The position numbers were made by a program, and so were the translations under genes. Under the pieces are notes generated by a model, which was not told the DNA's origin, did not search any database, and saw nothing but the letters and a program-made list of their open reading frames with translations. A stretch of DNA of 64,000 bases from Streptomyces sp. TSRI0281 (GTDB taxonomy: Bacteria > Actinomycetota > Actinomycetes > Streptomycetales > Streptomycetaceae), in the NCBI RefSeq assembly GCF_001905125.1, contig NZ_LWLE01000035.1:192749-256748 (forward strand), given 5' to 3'. This document shows, in pieces, positions 49,289-58,042 of this stretch (the stretch's first letter is position 1; every line of letters starts with the position of its first letter).

Positions 49289-50392
49289 CTAGCCGAGCGG
49301 GTGCATCCAGCCGTGGGTGTCCTCGACCACTCCGCGCTGGATGTCGAGCAGGCGCTCGCGCAGCTTCAGCGTGACCTCGCCGGGCGTGCCGTCGCCCTGG
49401 GTCCAGTCGCCGCCCGCGGACTTGACGATGCCGACGGGTGTGATGACGGCGGCGGTGCCGCAGGCGAAGACCTCGGCGAGGGTGCCGTTGGCGGTGTCGT
49501 CGCGCCACTGGTCGATGGAGACGCGGCCCTCCTCGGACGCGTAACCGAGGTCACGGGCGACCTTGAGGAGCGAGTCGCGGGTGACACCGGCGAGCAGGGA
49601 GCCGGTCAGGGCCGGGGTGACGATCCGCTTCGAACCGTCCTCCTGCCCGTACACGAAGTAGAGGTTCATCCCGCCGAGCTCCTCGACCCACTTGTGCTCC
49701 ACGGCGTCGAGGTAGGCGACCTGGTCACAGCCCTGGGCGGCGGCCTCGGCCTGGGCGAGGAGGGACGCGGCGTAGTTGCCGCCGGTCTTGGCGTCGCCCA
49801 TGCCGCCGGGGACGGCGCGGACGCGGTTCTCCGAGAGCCAGATCGAGACGGGCTTGACGCCGCCGGGGAAGTAGGCGCCCGCGGGCGAGGCGATGACCAG
49901 GAAGAGGTACTCGTTGGCGGGCTTCACGCCGAGGCCGACCTCGGCCGCGATCATGAACGGGCGCAGGTAGAGGGACTCCTCACCGCCGTGCGCCGGGACC
50001 CATGCCTTGTCCTGCTGGACCAGGACGTCGCACGCCTCGATGAACGTCTCGACCGGCAGCTGCGGCATGGCGAGGCGGGCGGCGGAGCGCTGGAAGCGCT
50101 CGGCGTTGGCCTCGGGGCGGAAGGTGGCGACCGAACCGTCGGCCTGGCGGTACGCCTTGAGGCCCTCGAAGATCTCCTGCGCGTAGTGCAGGGTCATATT
50201 GGCCGGATCCATCGACAGCGGGCCGTAGGGGACGAGCTGGGCGTCGTGCCAGCCGCGGCCCTCGGTCCACCTGATGGTCACCATGTTGTCGGTGAAGTGG
50301 CGGCCGAATCCGGGGCTGACCAGGATCGCCTCGCGCTCCGCGTCGGACAGCGGGTTCGAGGAGGGCTTGAGCTCGATCGTGGGCGTCGTCAT
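49289..50392 (-). CDS. ilvE: Branched-chain amino acid aminotransferase
   Basis: A 367-residue class IV PLP aminotransferase of the type II BCAT family. Visible motifs are QLVPYGPLSMDPANMTLHYA, QEIFEGLKAYR, YLRPFMIAAEVGLGVKPANE, the Schiff-base Lys region YLDAVEHKWVEELGGMNLYF and FACGTAAVITPVG. It makes valine, leucine and isoleucine from their keto acids. Length is normal. It is transcribed separately from leuB (terminator between). The 257-bp upstream gap contains GATAAT-like sequence near 50517 but no clear attenuator. Confidence 0.93.
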   Translation of the reverse strand: MTTPTIELKPSSNPLSDAEREAILVSPGFGRHFTDNMVTIRWTEGRGWHDAQLVPYGPLSMDPANMTLHYAQEIFEGLKAYRQADGSVATFRPEANAERFQRSAARLAMPQLPVETFIEACDVLVQQDKAWVPAHGGEESLYLRPFMIAAEVGLGVKPANEYLFLVIASPAGAYFPGGVKPVSIWLSENRVRAVPGGMGDAKTGGNYAASLLAQAEAAAQGCDQVAYLDAVEHKWVEELGGMNLYFVYGQEDGSKRIVTPALTGSLLAGVTRDSLLKVARDLGYASEEGRVSIDQWRDDTANGTLAEVFACGTAAVITPVGIVKSAGGDWTQGDGTPGEVTLKLRERLLDIQRGVVEDTHGWMHPLG

Positions 50393-50597
50393 GAGTGCGT
50401 GTCCTTCACCGGTCTTGTGTGTGATGGACCGCGCTCACGCCCCGTCTCTGCCCGGCGGTTTCCGGTCAGGTCCTAGGACGTCCGAGCTTTACCGCAAGCC
50501 ACGGCCCCGCGTTCGATTATCGCTCGCGGGTGGCCGTGGACGAAATGGCGCGAATGCGGTCCAGGGGTCGATGGTGGCATCCGGAGGCCGCACAGGT

Positions 50598-50632
50598 GAA
50601 GCCGCCGGGTGCGGTTGCGACCCGGCGGCTTC
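50598..50632 (-). terminator. Terminator of leuB
   Basis: GAAGCCGCCGGGT (50598-50610) and ACCCGGCGGCTTC (50620-50632) form a 13-bp perfect stem, 17 bp after the leuB stop. Confidence 0.85.
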
Positions 50633-50649
50633 GAAGTGGAGTCGTCGGG

Positions 50650-51693
50650 TCAGCTCGCTACTCGTACCGCGAGCGCGTCACCGATCTCGTCGGTGGTACG
50701 CGTGCTGCCCCCGTCGCGCTCCGCGAGGTCGGCGGAGACGGCGTCCTCGATGCGCGCGGCCTGGGTCTCGTAGCCGAGGTGGCGCAGCAGGAGGGCGACG
50801 GAGAGGATCGTGGCGGTCGGGTCGGCCTTGCCCTGGCCCGCGATGTCGGGGGCAGAGCCGTGGACCGGCTCGAACATCGACGGGAAGGTGCCCGTCGGGT
50901 TGATGTTGCCGGACGCGGCCAGGCCGATGCCGCCGGTCACGGCTGCGGCGAGGTCGGTGAGGATGTCACCGAAGAGGTTGTCGGTGACGATGACGTCGAA
51001 GCGCTCCGGCTGGGTGACGAAGAAGATCGTCGCGGCGTCGACGTGCAGATAGTCGGTGCTGACCTCGGGGTACTCGGTCGCGACCCGGTCGAAGGTGTTC
51101 TTCCACAGGTGACCGGCGTAGACGAGGACGTTGTTCTTGTGGACCAGCGTCAGCTTCTTGCGCGGACGGGCGTTCGCCCGCTCGAAGGCGTCGCGGACGA
51201 CGCGCTCGACACCGTATGCCGTGTTCACGCTGACCTCGGTGGCGACCTCGGCCGGGGTGCCGGTGCGCAGCGAGCCGCCGTTGCCCGTGTACGGGCCTTC
51301 GGTGCCCTCGCGGACAACGACGAAGTCGATGTCCGGGCGGCCGGCCAGCGGGGTCGCGGTGTTCGGGAACAGCTTCGACGGCCGCAGGTTGATGAAGTGG
51401 TCGAAGGCGAAGCGCAGCTTCAGCAGCAGCCCGCGTTCCAGGACACCGGAGGGCACGGACGGGTCACCGATCGCGCCGAGCAGGATGGCGTCGTGGCTCT
51501 TGAGCGCCTCCAGCTCCGCGTCCGGGAGGGTTTCACCGGTGCGGTGCCAGCGCTGGGCGCCAAGGTCGTACTCCTTGGTCTCCAGCTTCACATCCTGCGG
51601 GAGGACAGCGTTGAGGACCTTGAGGCCCTGGGCCACGACTTCCTGGCCGATTCCGTCACCGGGGATCACTGCGAGATTGATGCTGCGAGACAT
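50650..51693 (-). CDS. leuB: 3-isopropylmalate dehydrogenase
   Basis: A 347-residue isocitrate/isopropylmalate dehydrogenase. It has LAVIPGDGIGQEVVAQGLKV at the N-terminus, REGTEGPYTGNGG (substrate arginine and loop), TLVHKNNVLVYAG with the catalytic Lys and NLFGDILTDLAAAVTGGIG for the metal. The C-terminal FEPVHGSAPDIAGQGKADPT is the NAD-binding segment. It oxidises 3-isopropylmalate to the leucine precursor keto acid. The short actinobacterial form lacks the insertion seen in enterobacterial LeuB. Confidence 0.92.
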   Translation of the reverse strand: MSRSINLAVIPGDGIGQEVVAQGLKVLNAVLPQDVKLETKEYDLGAQRWHRTGETLPDAELEALKSHDAILLGAIGDPSVPSGVLERGLLLKLRFAFDHFINLRPSKLFPNTATPLAGRPDIDFVVVREGTEGPYTGNGGSLRTGTPAEVATEVSVNTAYGVERVVRDAFERANARPRKKLTLVHKNNVLVYAGHLWKNTFDRVATEYPEVSTDYLHVDAATIFFVTQPERFDVIVTDNLFGDILTDLAAAVTGGIGLAASGNINPTGTFPSMFEPVHGSAPDIAGQGKADPTATILSVALLLRHLGYETQAARIEDAVSADLAERDGGSTRTTDEIGDALAVRVAS

Positions 51694-51823
51694 AACGGCA
51701 GCCTAACCATGCGTCCCATCCCATGACATCCACCGTCCACTATACGGACACATGGGGAGCTGTACGTGTACCGTTCACCTACTTACTGGTAGGCGGTCAG
51801 CCCGCCGGTGGATCTTTTCGGTC

Positions 51824-53404
51824 ATGGACATCCCTCGCTTCGGAATCCCCGAGAAGCTCGCCGGCCGCATGAGCATGGCGGAACAGCACGACTATCTGCG
51901 CACCCGTCTCACCCGGCGCGGCGTGCTGCGTACGAGCGTGGCGACCGCGGCCGTCACCGGAGCCGGACTGGCCGCGGGGGCGGGCGCCGCCTCTCCCGCC
52001 TACGCCGCCCCCTCGGTGATCACCTCGCGCCGCACCTCCACCCAGGTGGACGGCTCACTGGTCGCGCCGTTCGGCCGGCACCTCGCGTACGGGGCGGACC
52101 CGCGGACGCGGATGGCCGTCTCCTGGCAGGTCCCGTTCGCCGTGCGGCGCCCGTACCTCCGCATCGGCGCGAAGCCGTGGGCGCTGAGCCGCCGGATCGA
52201 CGCCGAGGTCCGTCACCTCACCACGCCCGAGCTGAACGGCGGGAAGATCGCGACCGCCGAGCAGTTCTACGTCCACGCGAGCCTGGACCGGCTGCGGCCC
52301 GGGACGACGTACTACTACGGCGTCGGCCACGACGGCTTCGACCCGGCCGACACCCGCAACCTCGGCACGCTCGGCACCTTCACCACCGCGCCCGCACACG
52401 CCGAGTCCTTCACCTTCACCGCCTTCGGCGACCAGGGCGTCAGCTACCACGCGCTCGGCAACGACCAGCTGATCCTGGGCCAGAACCCGGCCTTCCACCT
52501 GCACGCGGGCGACATCTGCTACGCCGACCCGTCGGGCTCCGGCCGGGAGACGGACTCCTACGACGCGCGCACCTGGGACCAGTTCCTGGCGCAGACGGAG
52601 ACCGTCGCCAAGACCGTGCCGTGGATGGTGACGACCGGGAACCACGATATGGAGGCGTGGTACTCGCCGGACGGGTACGGCGGCCAGAACGCCCGCTGGA
52701 CCCTGCCGGACAACGGCCCGGACCCGGTGAACCAGCCGGGCGCGTACTCCTTCGTCCACGGCAACGTGGGCGTGATCGCCCTCGACGCCAACGACGTGTC
52801 GTACGAGATCCCCGCCAACTTCGGGATCAGCGGGGGCGGCCAGACGCGGTGGCTGGACCGGCGGCTGGGCGAACTGCGGGCCCGCCACGACATCGACTTC
52901 CTGGTGGTCTTCTTCCACCACTGCGCCTTCTCCACCACGAACGCGCACGCTTCGGACGGCGGGGTGCGCGACGCCTGGGTGCCGCTCTTCGAGAAGCACC
53001 AGGTGGACCTGGTCATCAACGGGCACAACCACGTCTACGAGCGCACCGACGCGATCCTGCGGAACGCGGTCACGCGCCCGGTGCCGATCGGTGAGCGCAC
53101 CGACCCGACGCGGGACGGCATCGTGTACGTCACGGCGGGCGGCGCGGGCAAGGCGCTGTACGACTTCCCGGCGCCGGACAGCTACGAGGGACACGTCAAG
53201 GACCTGGACAGCGTCGAGACGTACCACGTGGCGAAGGGCGGCGGGAAGGCGGCCGAGACCGTGGAGTGGTCCCGGGTGCGTTACACCGGCTTCTCGTTCC
53301 TGGCGGTGGAGGTGCTGCCGGGCCGGCACGCCCGGATGAAGGTCACCGCACTCGCCGAGTCGGGCGAGCGCATCGACCACTTCGAGATCGCCCGGGGGCG
53401 CTGA
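51824..53404 (+). CDS. Secreted purple-acid-phosphatase-like metallophosphoesterase
   Basis: A 526-residue enzyme with a Tat signal (RLTRRGVLRTSVATAAVTGA) starting about 27 residues in. A fibronectin-III-like N-domain (about 75-200) precedes the calcineurin-like domain. Metal motifs appear in order: FTAFGDQG, HAGDICYAD, TTGNHDME, FFHHCAFS and INGHNHVYERT. This set matches purple acid phosphatases, with the GDxxY Tyr that gives the colour. It probably releases phosphate from organic esters outside the cell. No pho-box was identified by eye upstream. The ATG at 51824 keeps a long hydrophilic N-region before the twin arginines. Confidence 0.87.
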   Translation: MDIPRFGIPEKLAGRMSMAEQHDYLRTRLTRRGVLRTSVATAAVTGAGLAAGAGAASPAYAAPSVITSRRTSTQVDGSLVAPFGRHLAYGADPRTRMAVSWQVPFAVRRPYLRIGAKPWALSRRIDAEVRHLTTPELNGGKIATAEQFYVHASLDRLRPGTTYYYGVGHDGFDPADTRNLGTLGTFTTAPAHAESFTFTAFGDQGVSYHALGNDQLILGQNPAFHLHAGDICYADPSGSGRETDSYDARTWDQFLAQTETVAKTVPWMVTTGNHDMEAWYSPDGYGGQNARWTLPDNGPDPVNQPGAYSFVHGNVGVIALDANDVSYEIPANFGISGGGQTRWLDRRLGELRARHDIDFLVVFFHHCAFSTTNAHASDGGVRDAWVPLFEKHQVDLVINGHNHVYERTDAILRNAVTRPVPIGERTDPTRDGIVYVTAGGAGKALYDFPAPDSYEGHVKDLDSVETYHVAKGGGKAAETVEWSRVRYTGFSFLAVEVLPGRHARMKVTALAESGERIDHFEIARGR

Positions 53405-53415
53405 GCCCGGGATCG

Positions 53416-53435
53416 GGCCCGGTCCGGACCGGGCC
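53416..53435. terminator. Palindromic terminator
   Basis: GGCCCGGTCC (53416-53425) and GGACCGGGCC (53426-53435) make a 20-base perfect palindrome between converging genes. Confidence 0.65.
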
Positions 53436-53450
53436 GGTTCCGGTGTGGGC

Positions 53451-53582
53451 TCAGTGGCCCGTGGAACCGCCGTTGTCCCTGCGGTCCAGTGCGCGCTGCA
53501 GGGCGGCGGCGGCGTTCCGGCGCTCCGACTCGGTCGGGCGGGGGGTGTGACGGACGCGGCGGCGGACAGTCGTCTCGGCCAT
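53451..53582 (-). CDS. Small basic protein of 43 residues
   Basis: The frame encodes MAETTVRRRVRHTPRPTESE, then RRNAAAALQRALDRRDNGGS and TGH. It has an Arg-rich N-terminus and one amphipathic helix (NAAAALQRALDRR). AAGGAG lies 10 bases before the ATG. I recall similar short proteins as conserved in Streptomyces but know no function. The 222 bp upstream to the LysR gene shows nothing notable. Confidence 0.65.
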   Translation of the reverse strand: MAETTVRRRVRHTPRPTESERRNAAAALQRALDRRDNGGSTGH

Positions 53583-53804
53583 GATGGATCGACTCCTTGA
53601 GATCGCGTGGATGCCGGGACCGGGTTCCGGGGAATCCGGATGCCGACAGTCAAGAGCGGGATTTCGAGGTGCCGGAAGGGGCGGGGAGCGTCGCCGCAGG
53701 GGTTGCCTGCTTCGTGGCGCGCGCTCACGACCACCAGTCGCTGGATCGAGCGAGTCGTTCGGCTCCTACAAAGCTAGGACAGTCGGCCCGCTCTGTCTCC
53801 ACCA

Positions 53805-54722
53805 TTACTCGGACTTCCTACTATCTGAGACGGCCCCTCCTCGGCGTTCGGCGCGCAGTTCACGGATCAGCGCCCGCACGGCGAGAGATCGTGCCTGCTC
53901 AGGGGTGGTGACATAGCCGATCGACCGCGTGGGACGCTCCGGTCCGAGAGCGGTGATCTCGATTCCGTCGGGTGCTCCATAGAGGGACAGTCCGGGCATG
54001 ATCGCCATACCGAGACCACGCGACACCATCGAGAGCACCGCTCCGTCGTCCTCGGCCTCCACCGTCGCCTGCGGGATCCACTCCTGCGCCGCCCACCAGT
54101 CGCGGGTGTACGAGGTGCAGTTCTCCCACCAGTCGACCAGCGGCAGCGAACGCGGCGCGGGATGACCCGCCGGATGCACCAGCGCGTACTCCTCCTCCAG
54201 CAGCACTCCCCCGACCAGCTCCTTCGGCACGGGAGAACCGGTCCCGATCGTCGCGATGCCCAGATCGGCCCGACCCTCCAGAACCTCTCCCGCGGTGCCC
54301 GGCCCCACCTCGCGCACCATCCGCACCACCGGCTCGATGCCGGGGTGACGGGCGGTGAGACGTTCCAGCGCGGGCGGCAGCAGATGGAGCGCGGCGCTGC
54401 GGAAGGCCGCGATCCGCAGCGGCCCGGACACCGTGGCGGATCCCGCCGGCCCGGCGGCGATGCCCCGCGCCTCGGCGCCCATCAGGTCGAGCAGCCGCAG
54501 AATGCGCCGGGCGTGGGCGACCGCGGACTCACCGGCGGCGGTGGGCCTGGCGCCCTGTCGGCCGCGGTCGAAGAGCAGGGCGCCGATCTTGCGCTCGCTG
54601 GTGCGCACGGAGTGCGAGACGGCGGACTGTGTCATGCCCAGGCCCGCTGCCGCGCCGGAGAAGCTGCGGGCGTCGGCCACGGCGGCGAGTATCCGCAGTT
54701 CGTGCGGGGCGAGGTCGGTCAT
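53805..54722 (-). CDS. LysR-family transcriptional regulator
   Basis: A 305-residue LTTR. The N-terminal helix-turn-helix reads LRILAAVADARSFSGAAAGL, GMTQSAVSHSVRTSERKIGA. A type 2 periplasmic-binding effector domain (GPLRIAAFRSAALHLLPPAL) follows. The ATG at 54722 has AGGTGG upstream; an in-frame ATG four codons earlier is less well placed. It is divergent from the MDR oxidoreductase gene, and two small palindromes in the 101-bp gap are plausible sites. It probably activates or represses that gene. Confidence 0.88.
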   Translation of the reverse strand: MTDLAPHELRILAAVADARSFSGAAAGLGMTQSAVSHSVRTSERKIGALLFDRGRQGARPTAAGESAVAHARRILRLLDLMGAEARGIAAGPAGSATVSGPLRIAAFRSAALHLLPPALERLTARHPGIEPVVRMVREVGPGTAGEVLEGRADLGIATIGTGSPVPKELVGGVLLEEEYALVHPAGHPAPRSLPLVDWWENCTSYTRDWWAAQEWIPQATVEAEDDGAVLSMVSRGLGMAIMPGLSLYGAPDGIEITALGPERPTRSIGYVTTPEQARSLAVRALIRELRAERRGGAVSDSRKSE

Positions 54723-54742
54723 CGCTGCGTCCACCTGGGTCT

Positions 54743-54773
54743 ATGAGAGCCGCTCATGGAAAGAGCCGTTCCA
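54743..54773. promoter_or_regulatory. Candidate LysR binding sites
   Basis: ATGAG-N5-CTCAT (54743-54757) overlaps by one base TGGAA-N7-TTCCA (54757-54773) in the short divergent region between lysR and the MDR gene. Size and position fit LysR recognition and activation sites. Confidence 0.5.
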
Positions 54774-54823
54774 TCGAAGCAACCCCCTGCCGGGTCCCGG
54801 GATTCCTTCCTACGGTCATCGGC

Positions 54824-55960
54824 ATGACGACGACACGCACCACCAGCACCCCCGGGAACGCCCGCACCACCGGGACCACCAGCACCGCCCGCACCCCCGG
54901 GACCACCAGCACCACCAGCACCGCCCGCACCACCAGCACCGCTGCCACCGCCCGCACTCCCCGCATCGCCCGCACCTTCCACCTCACCGCCCGGCCGCAC
55001 GGCTTCCCGACCGCGGACCTCTTCTCCGTCGTCGAGTCCCCCGTGCCGGAACCGGGACCGGGGCAGGCCCTGGTGGAGAGCCTCTATCTCTCCGTGGACC
55101 CGTACCACCGCGAGGAGATGGACGGCGGCTGGGAGCTGGGCACCCCGTTGGAGGGCCGCGTCATCGGCCGGGTGACCGCCTCCCGCACCCCGGAGCTTTC
55201 CGAGGGCGACCTGGTCCACCACCGCGACGGCTGGCGGACCCACGCCCTGGTCACCCCCGGGACGAACGGCACCCGCAGGATTTCCTCGTACGACGGGGTG
55301 CCGCTCGCCGCCCATCTCTCCCTCCTCGGCGGGACCGGGCTCACCGCCTATGTCGCGCTCACCCGGACCCTGGAACTCCGTGCGGGCCAGGACCTCTTCG
55401 TCTCGGCGGCGGCGGGCGGTGTCGGCACGGCCGTGGGACGGATCGCCCGGCTGCTCGGCGCCGGACGGATCATCGGCAGCGCGGGCTCGGCCGCGAAGGT
55501 CGCCCGGCTCACCGGGGACCTCGGCTTCGACGCGGCCTTCGACTACCACGACGGTCCCGTCGGCGAACTGCTGGCGAAGGCGGCACCGGACGGAATCGAC
55601 GCGTACGTCGACAACGTCGGCGGGGAGCACCTGGAGGGCGCGATCTCCGTGCTGCGCGACCGCGGGCGGATCGCCTGGGTCGGTGCCATCTCCCAGTACC
55701 ACTCGGCGCACAACCCGCCCGCCGCGCCGCGCAACCTGTTCGACGTGGTGGGCAAGAGCCTGCGGCTGGAAGGGGTGATGGTGCGCGACTACCGCGATGT
55801 CCAGGGCGAGTTGGAGGATCTTCTGGTCCCGCACCTGCGGAGCGGGCTGATCGCCCCCGAGGTGACGGTCGTGGACGGTTTCGAGCGGACGGTGGACGGC
55901 TTCCTCGGCATGCTGCGCGGCGAGAACACCGGCAAGATGCTGATCCGGGTGGCTGAGTGA
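54824..55960 (+). CDS. NADP-dependent MDR-superfamily oxidoreductase
   Basis: A 378-residue zinc-free medium-chain reductase of the leukotriene B4 dehydrogenase/CurA type. The core starts near residue 48 (RTFHLTARPHGFPTADLFSV). SLYLSVDPYHREEM is near 90. The NADP loop VSAAAGGVGTAVGRIARLLG is near 192, and DAYVDNVGGEHLEGAISVL near 265. These enzymes reduce activated double bonds with NADPH. The first 47 residues are a Thr/Ser/Arg/Ala low-complexity extension (TTSTP-like repeats) that family members lack. The ATG at 54824 is the only start in that stretch, so the extension seems to be translated. Confidence 0.85.
   Translation: MTTTRTTSTPGNARTTGTTSTARTPGTTSTTSTARTTSTAATARTPRIARTFHLTARPHGFPTADLFSVVESPVPEPGPGQALVESLYLSVDPYHREEMDGGWELGTPLEGRVIGRVTASRTPELSEGDLVHHRDGWRTHALVTPGTNGTRRISSYDGVPLAAHLSLLGGTGLTAYVALTRTLELRAGQDLFVSAAAGGVGTAVGRIARLLGAGRIIGSAGSAAKVARLTGDLGFDAAFDYHDGPVGELLAKAAPDGIDAYVDNVGGEHLEGAISVLRDRGRIAWVGAISQYHSAHNPPAAPRNLFDVVGKSLRLEGVMVRDYRDVQGELEDLLVPHLRSGLIAPEVTVVDGFERTVDGFLGMLRGENTGKMLIRVAE
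54837..54960 (+). repeat. ACCACCAGCACC-type repeats in the 5' end of the MDR gene
   Basis: Imperfect tandem units such as ACCACCAGCACCGCCCGCACC and CCCGGGACCACCAGCACC recur through 54837-54960. They encode the Thr/Ser/Ala/Arg-rich N-terminal extension in frame. Confidence 0.85.
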
Positions 55961-55973
55961 CACCCACCGCGCC

Positions 55974-56513
55974 TCACAGCACGTCCCCGTCGCGCCAGTC
56001 GAAGACCAGCGTCCCGGACCGGGCGGGCAGCGTGCCGCGTACATAGGTGCTGCCCTCCTCGTCGGGCAGCGGCTCGATGCCGCCGGCCCCCTGCGCGGCG
56101 AGCCGGCCCGGCCACGGCTCCCAGCCCCGCGACACATAGAGCGCGGCCCCCGCGTCGGACGCGGACAGCGCCCCGAAGGCGTACGCCCCGTCGATGACCC
56201 GTTCCAGTGCGGCCATCACGCGTCCGCCGAGTCCCTGCCTGCGGTGCTCGGCGCGGACGGCCACGCCCTCGACGTAGCCGACGCGGTACGAACGCCCCGC
56301 GTGGACCACCCGCCGCTGGATCACGCTGCCGTGGGCGAGGAGGAGTCCGCTGCCGTCGCGCACATAGGCGTGGACGCCGCCCAGGGTGTGATCCCAGTCG
56401 CCGTCCGAGAAGTCCCCGTCGAACGCGGCGTCCAGGAGGTCGCGGATCCCGGCGAGGGCCGGCGGGGTCAGCTCATAGGTGTGGGCGAGGTGCAGGGTCG
56501 CCGGTTCGGTCAT
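55974..56513 (-). CDS. Aminoglycoside 2'-N-acetyltransferase-like GNAT protein
   Basis: A 179-residue GNAT acetyltransferase. It has the signature blocks of the AAC(2')-I family: FDGDFSDGDWDHTLGGVHAY, GSVIQRRVVHAGRSYRVGYV, EGVAVRAEHRRQGLGGRVMA (acetyl-CoA loop RRQGLG), AYAFGALSASDAGAALYVSR and the end VFDWRDGDVL. Chromosomal AAC(2') enzymes are typical of mycobacteria and can acetylate aminoglycosides or serve in cell-wall metabolism. The native substrate here is unknown. It stands alone, divergent from the phospholipid operon. Confidence 0.85.
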   Translation of the reverse strand: MTEPATLHLAHTYELTPPALAGIRDLLDAAFDGDFSDGDWDHTLGGVHAYVRDGSGLLLAHGSVIQRRVVHAGRSYRVGYVEGVAVRAEHRRQGLGGRVMAALERVIDGAYAFGALSASDAGAALYVSRGWEPWPGRLAAQGAGGIEPLPDEEGSTYVRGTLPARSGTLVFDWRDGDVL

Positions 56514-56612
56514 GTACCCAGGGTCCCAGGCGGGGCCCTCACCCGGTACTCAGTATGCATTTGAGTACCCGGGCCGTGTCGAAAGGGTGTGCGTCGCACG
56601 AGAGTTGCCTCC

Positions 56613-57185
56613 ATGAACGGCCTCTACGCTCTCAAGCCCTGGTACGCGAACCGGCTCGCCGGTGTCCGTGCCCGTCTCGTCCGCCGTGAGGTGTCGCCCG
56701 ACACCCTCACCGCGGCGGGCGTGGCCGCGGCGGCCGGTGGAGCCGCCGCGCTGGCCTGGCTGCCCGCCGGACCCGCCGCGCTCCCGGTCGCCGTACTGCT
56801 CGCGGCGCGGCTCGCCTTCGCCAACCTCGACGGGGCGCTGGCCCGCGACACCGGCCGGACCACCCGGCGCGGCGCGGTCCTCAACGAACTGGGCGACCGG
56901 GCGGCCGACCTGGTCGTGCTCGCCGGGTTCCTGGCGCTCGCCCCGCTGTGGCTGGTGGCGGTGGCCGCGCTCGCGGCGACGCTGCCGTCCTGGGTGTCGC
57001 TGGCGGGCGCCGCGGCCGGTGCGCCCCGCCACAACGGCGGCCCGGTCGGCAAGACCGAACGCTGTCTGCTGGTCGTGGTCGCGGCGGCGAGCGGCTGGGC
57101 CGTCCCCGTACTGATCGTGATCGCCGCCGGTTCGCTGCTCACCGCCGCGCTCCGGCTGGCCCGGCTGTGGCGGGAGCTGGCATGA
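56613..57185 (+). CDS. CDP-alcohol phosphatidyltransferase-family protein with altered motif
   Basis: A 190-residue membrane protein with about five hydrophobic helices. The CDP-alcohol motif D-G-x2-A-R-x8-G-x3-D-x3-D appears as DGALARDTGRTTRRGAVLNE, LGD, with Asn in place of the third Asp. That Asp normally binds metal and helps catalysis, so activity may be altered. The ATG at 56613 avoids an upstream non-conserved start at 56589. It overlaps cdsA by 4 bp (ATGA) and begins a three-gene phospholipid operon. Confidence 0.82.
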   Translation: MNGLYALKPWYANRLAGVRARLVRREVSPDTLTAAGVAAAAGGAAALAWLPAGPAALPVAVLLAARLAFANLDGALARDTGRTTRRGAVLNELGDRAADLVVLAGFLALAPLWLVAVAALAATLPSWVSLAGAAAGAPRHNGGPVGKTERCLLVVVAAASGWAVPVLIVIAAGSLLTAALRLARLWRELA

Positions 57186-58042
57186 GCGCCGTACTGATCG
57201 CCGAGGAGGCGGCGGCGCGAGCCGTACCGCTGGTCGCGGGGGTGCTGGGGGCGGGCGGCGTGGCCGTCGCCGTACTGCCGTCGAAGGTCCGGATGCGGGC
57301 CGAGCTGCGCAAGCGGTGGCGGACCTGGGCACTGGTCGCGCCGGTCTTCCTGGGGGCGTACTTCCTGGGCGGCGGAGGCACGTTCGTGCTGGCCGCCGGG
57401 CTCGGGGCGGTCGCGGTGACCGAGTTCGTCCGGATGGCCGGGCTGACGCGGGGCGACCACGCGGTGCTGGTCGCGGCGGCGGTCCTCGTGCCGGCCCTCG
57501 CGTGGCTGGCGCCGGAGGTCCTGGACATGCGGGCGGCGGCCCTGCTGCTGCTCGCGGCGGCGCTGCCCCCGGTGCTGTCGGGTGACGACGCCCGAGGCTT
57601 CACCCGCGGGGCCCGGACGGCCTTCGGGCTGCTGTGGATTCCGGTCGCGCTGACGGGTCTGGTGACGCTGGGCGAGACGGGGGTGGCGGTCGGCCTGGCG
57701 GTGGCGCTCGGTGACGTCGGTGCCTGGTGCGGCGGTACGGCGCTGGGCCGCCGGGGCCCGCTCGCCCGGCGGCTCTCCCCGCTCTCCCCGAACAAGACCT
57801 GGGCGGGGGTGCTGGGCGCGGCCCTCGCGACGGCGCTGCTCCTGCTGGTGCTCGGGGCGTTCTCGGTGGCGCTGTGGGCCGCGGTGCTCGGCGGCTGTGT
57901 CCTCGGTGACCTGATCGAGTCGATGGTCAAGCGCGAGTCGGGGGTGAAGGACGCGGGCAGCTGGCTGCCCGGGTTCGGCGGCCTCCTCGACCGGATCGAC
58001 TCCCTGCTGGTGGCCCTTCTCCTGGCGATGGTGATGACGTGA
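57182..58042 (+). CDS. cdsA: Phosphatidate cytidylyltransferase
   Basis: A 286-residue integral membrane enzyme with about eight hydrophobic segments. The CdsA signature is near the C-terminus: ESMVKRESGVKDAGSWLPGF, GGLLDRIDSLL (S-x-x-K-R, KD, PG-GG-DR-DS). LSPNKTWAGVLG is also typical. It makes CDP-diacylglycerol from phosphatidate and CTP, the donor for CDP-alcohol transferases such as the one encoded just upstream. It overlaps both neighbours by a few bases, so the three proteins are made together. Confidence 0.88.
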   Translation: MSAVLIAEEAAARAVPLVAGVLGAGGVAVAVLPSKVRMRAELRKRWRTWALVAPVFLGAYFLGGGGTFVLAAGLGAVAVTEFVRMAGLTRGDHAVLVAAAVLVPALAWLAPEVLDMRAAALLLLAAALPPVLSGDDARGFTRGARTAFGLLWIPVALTGLVTLGETGVAVGLAVALGDVGAWCGGTALGRRGPLARRLSPLSPNKTWAGVLGAALATALLLLVLGAFSVALWAAVLGGCVLGDLIESMVKRESGVKDAGSWLPGFGGLLDRIDSLLVALLLAMVMT

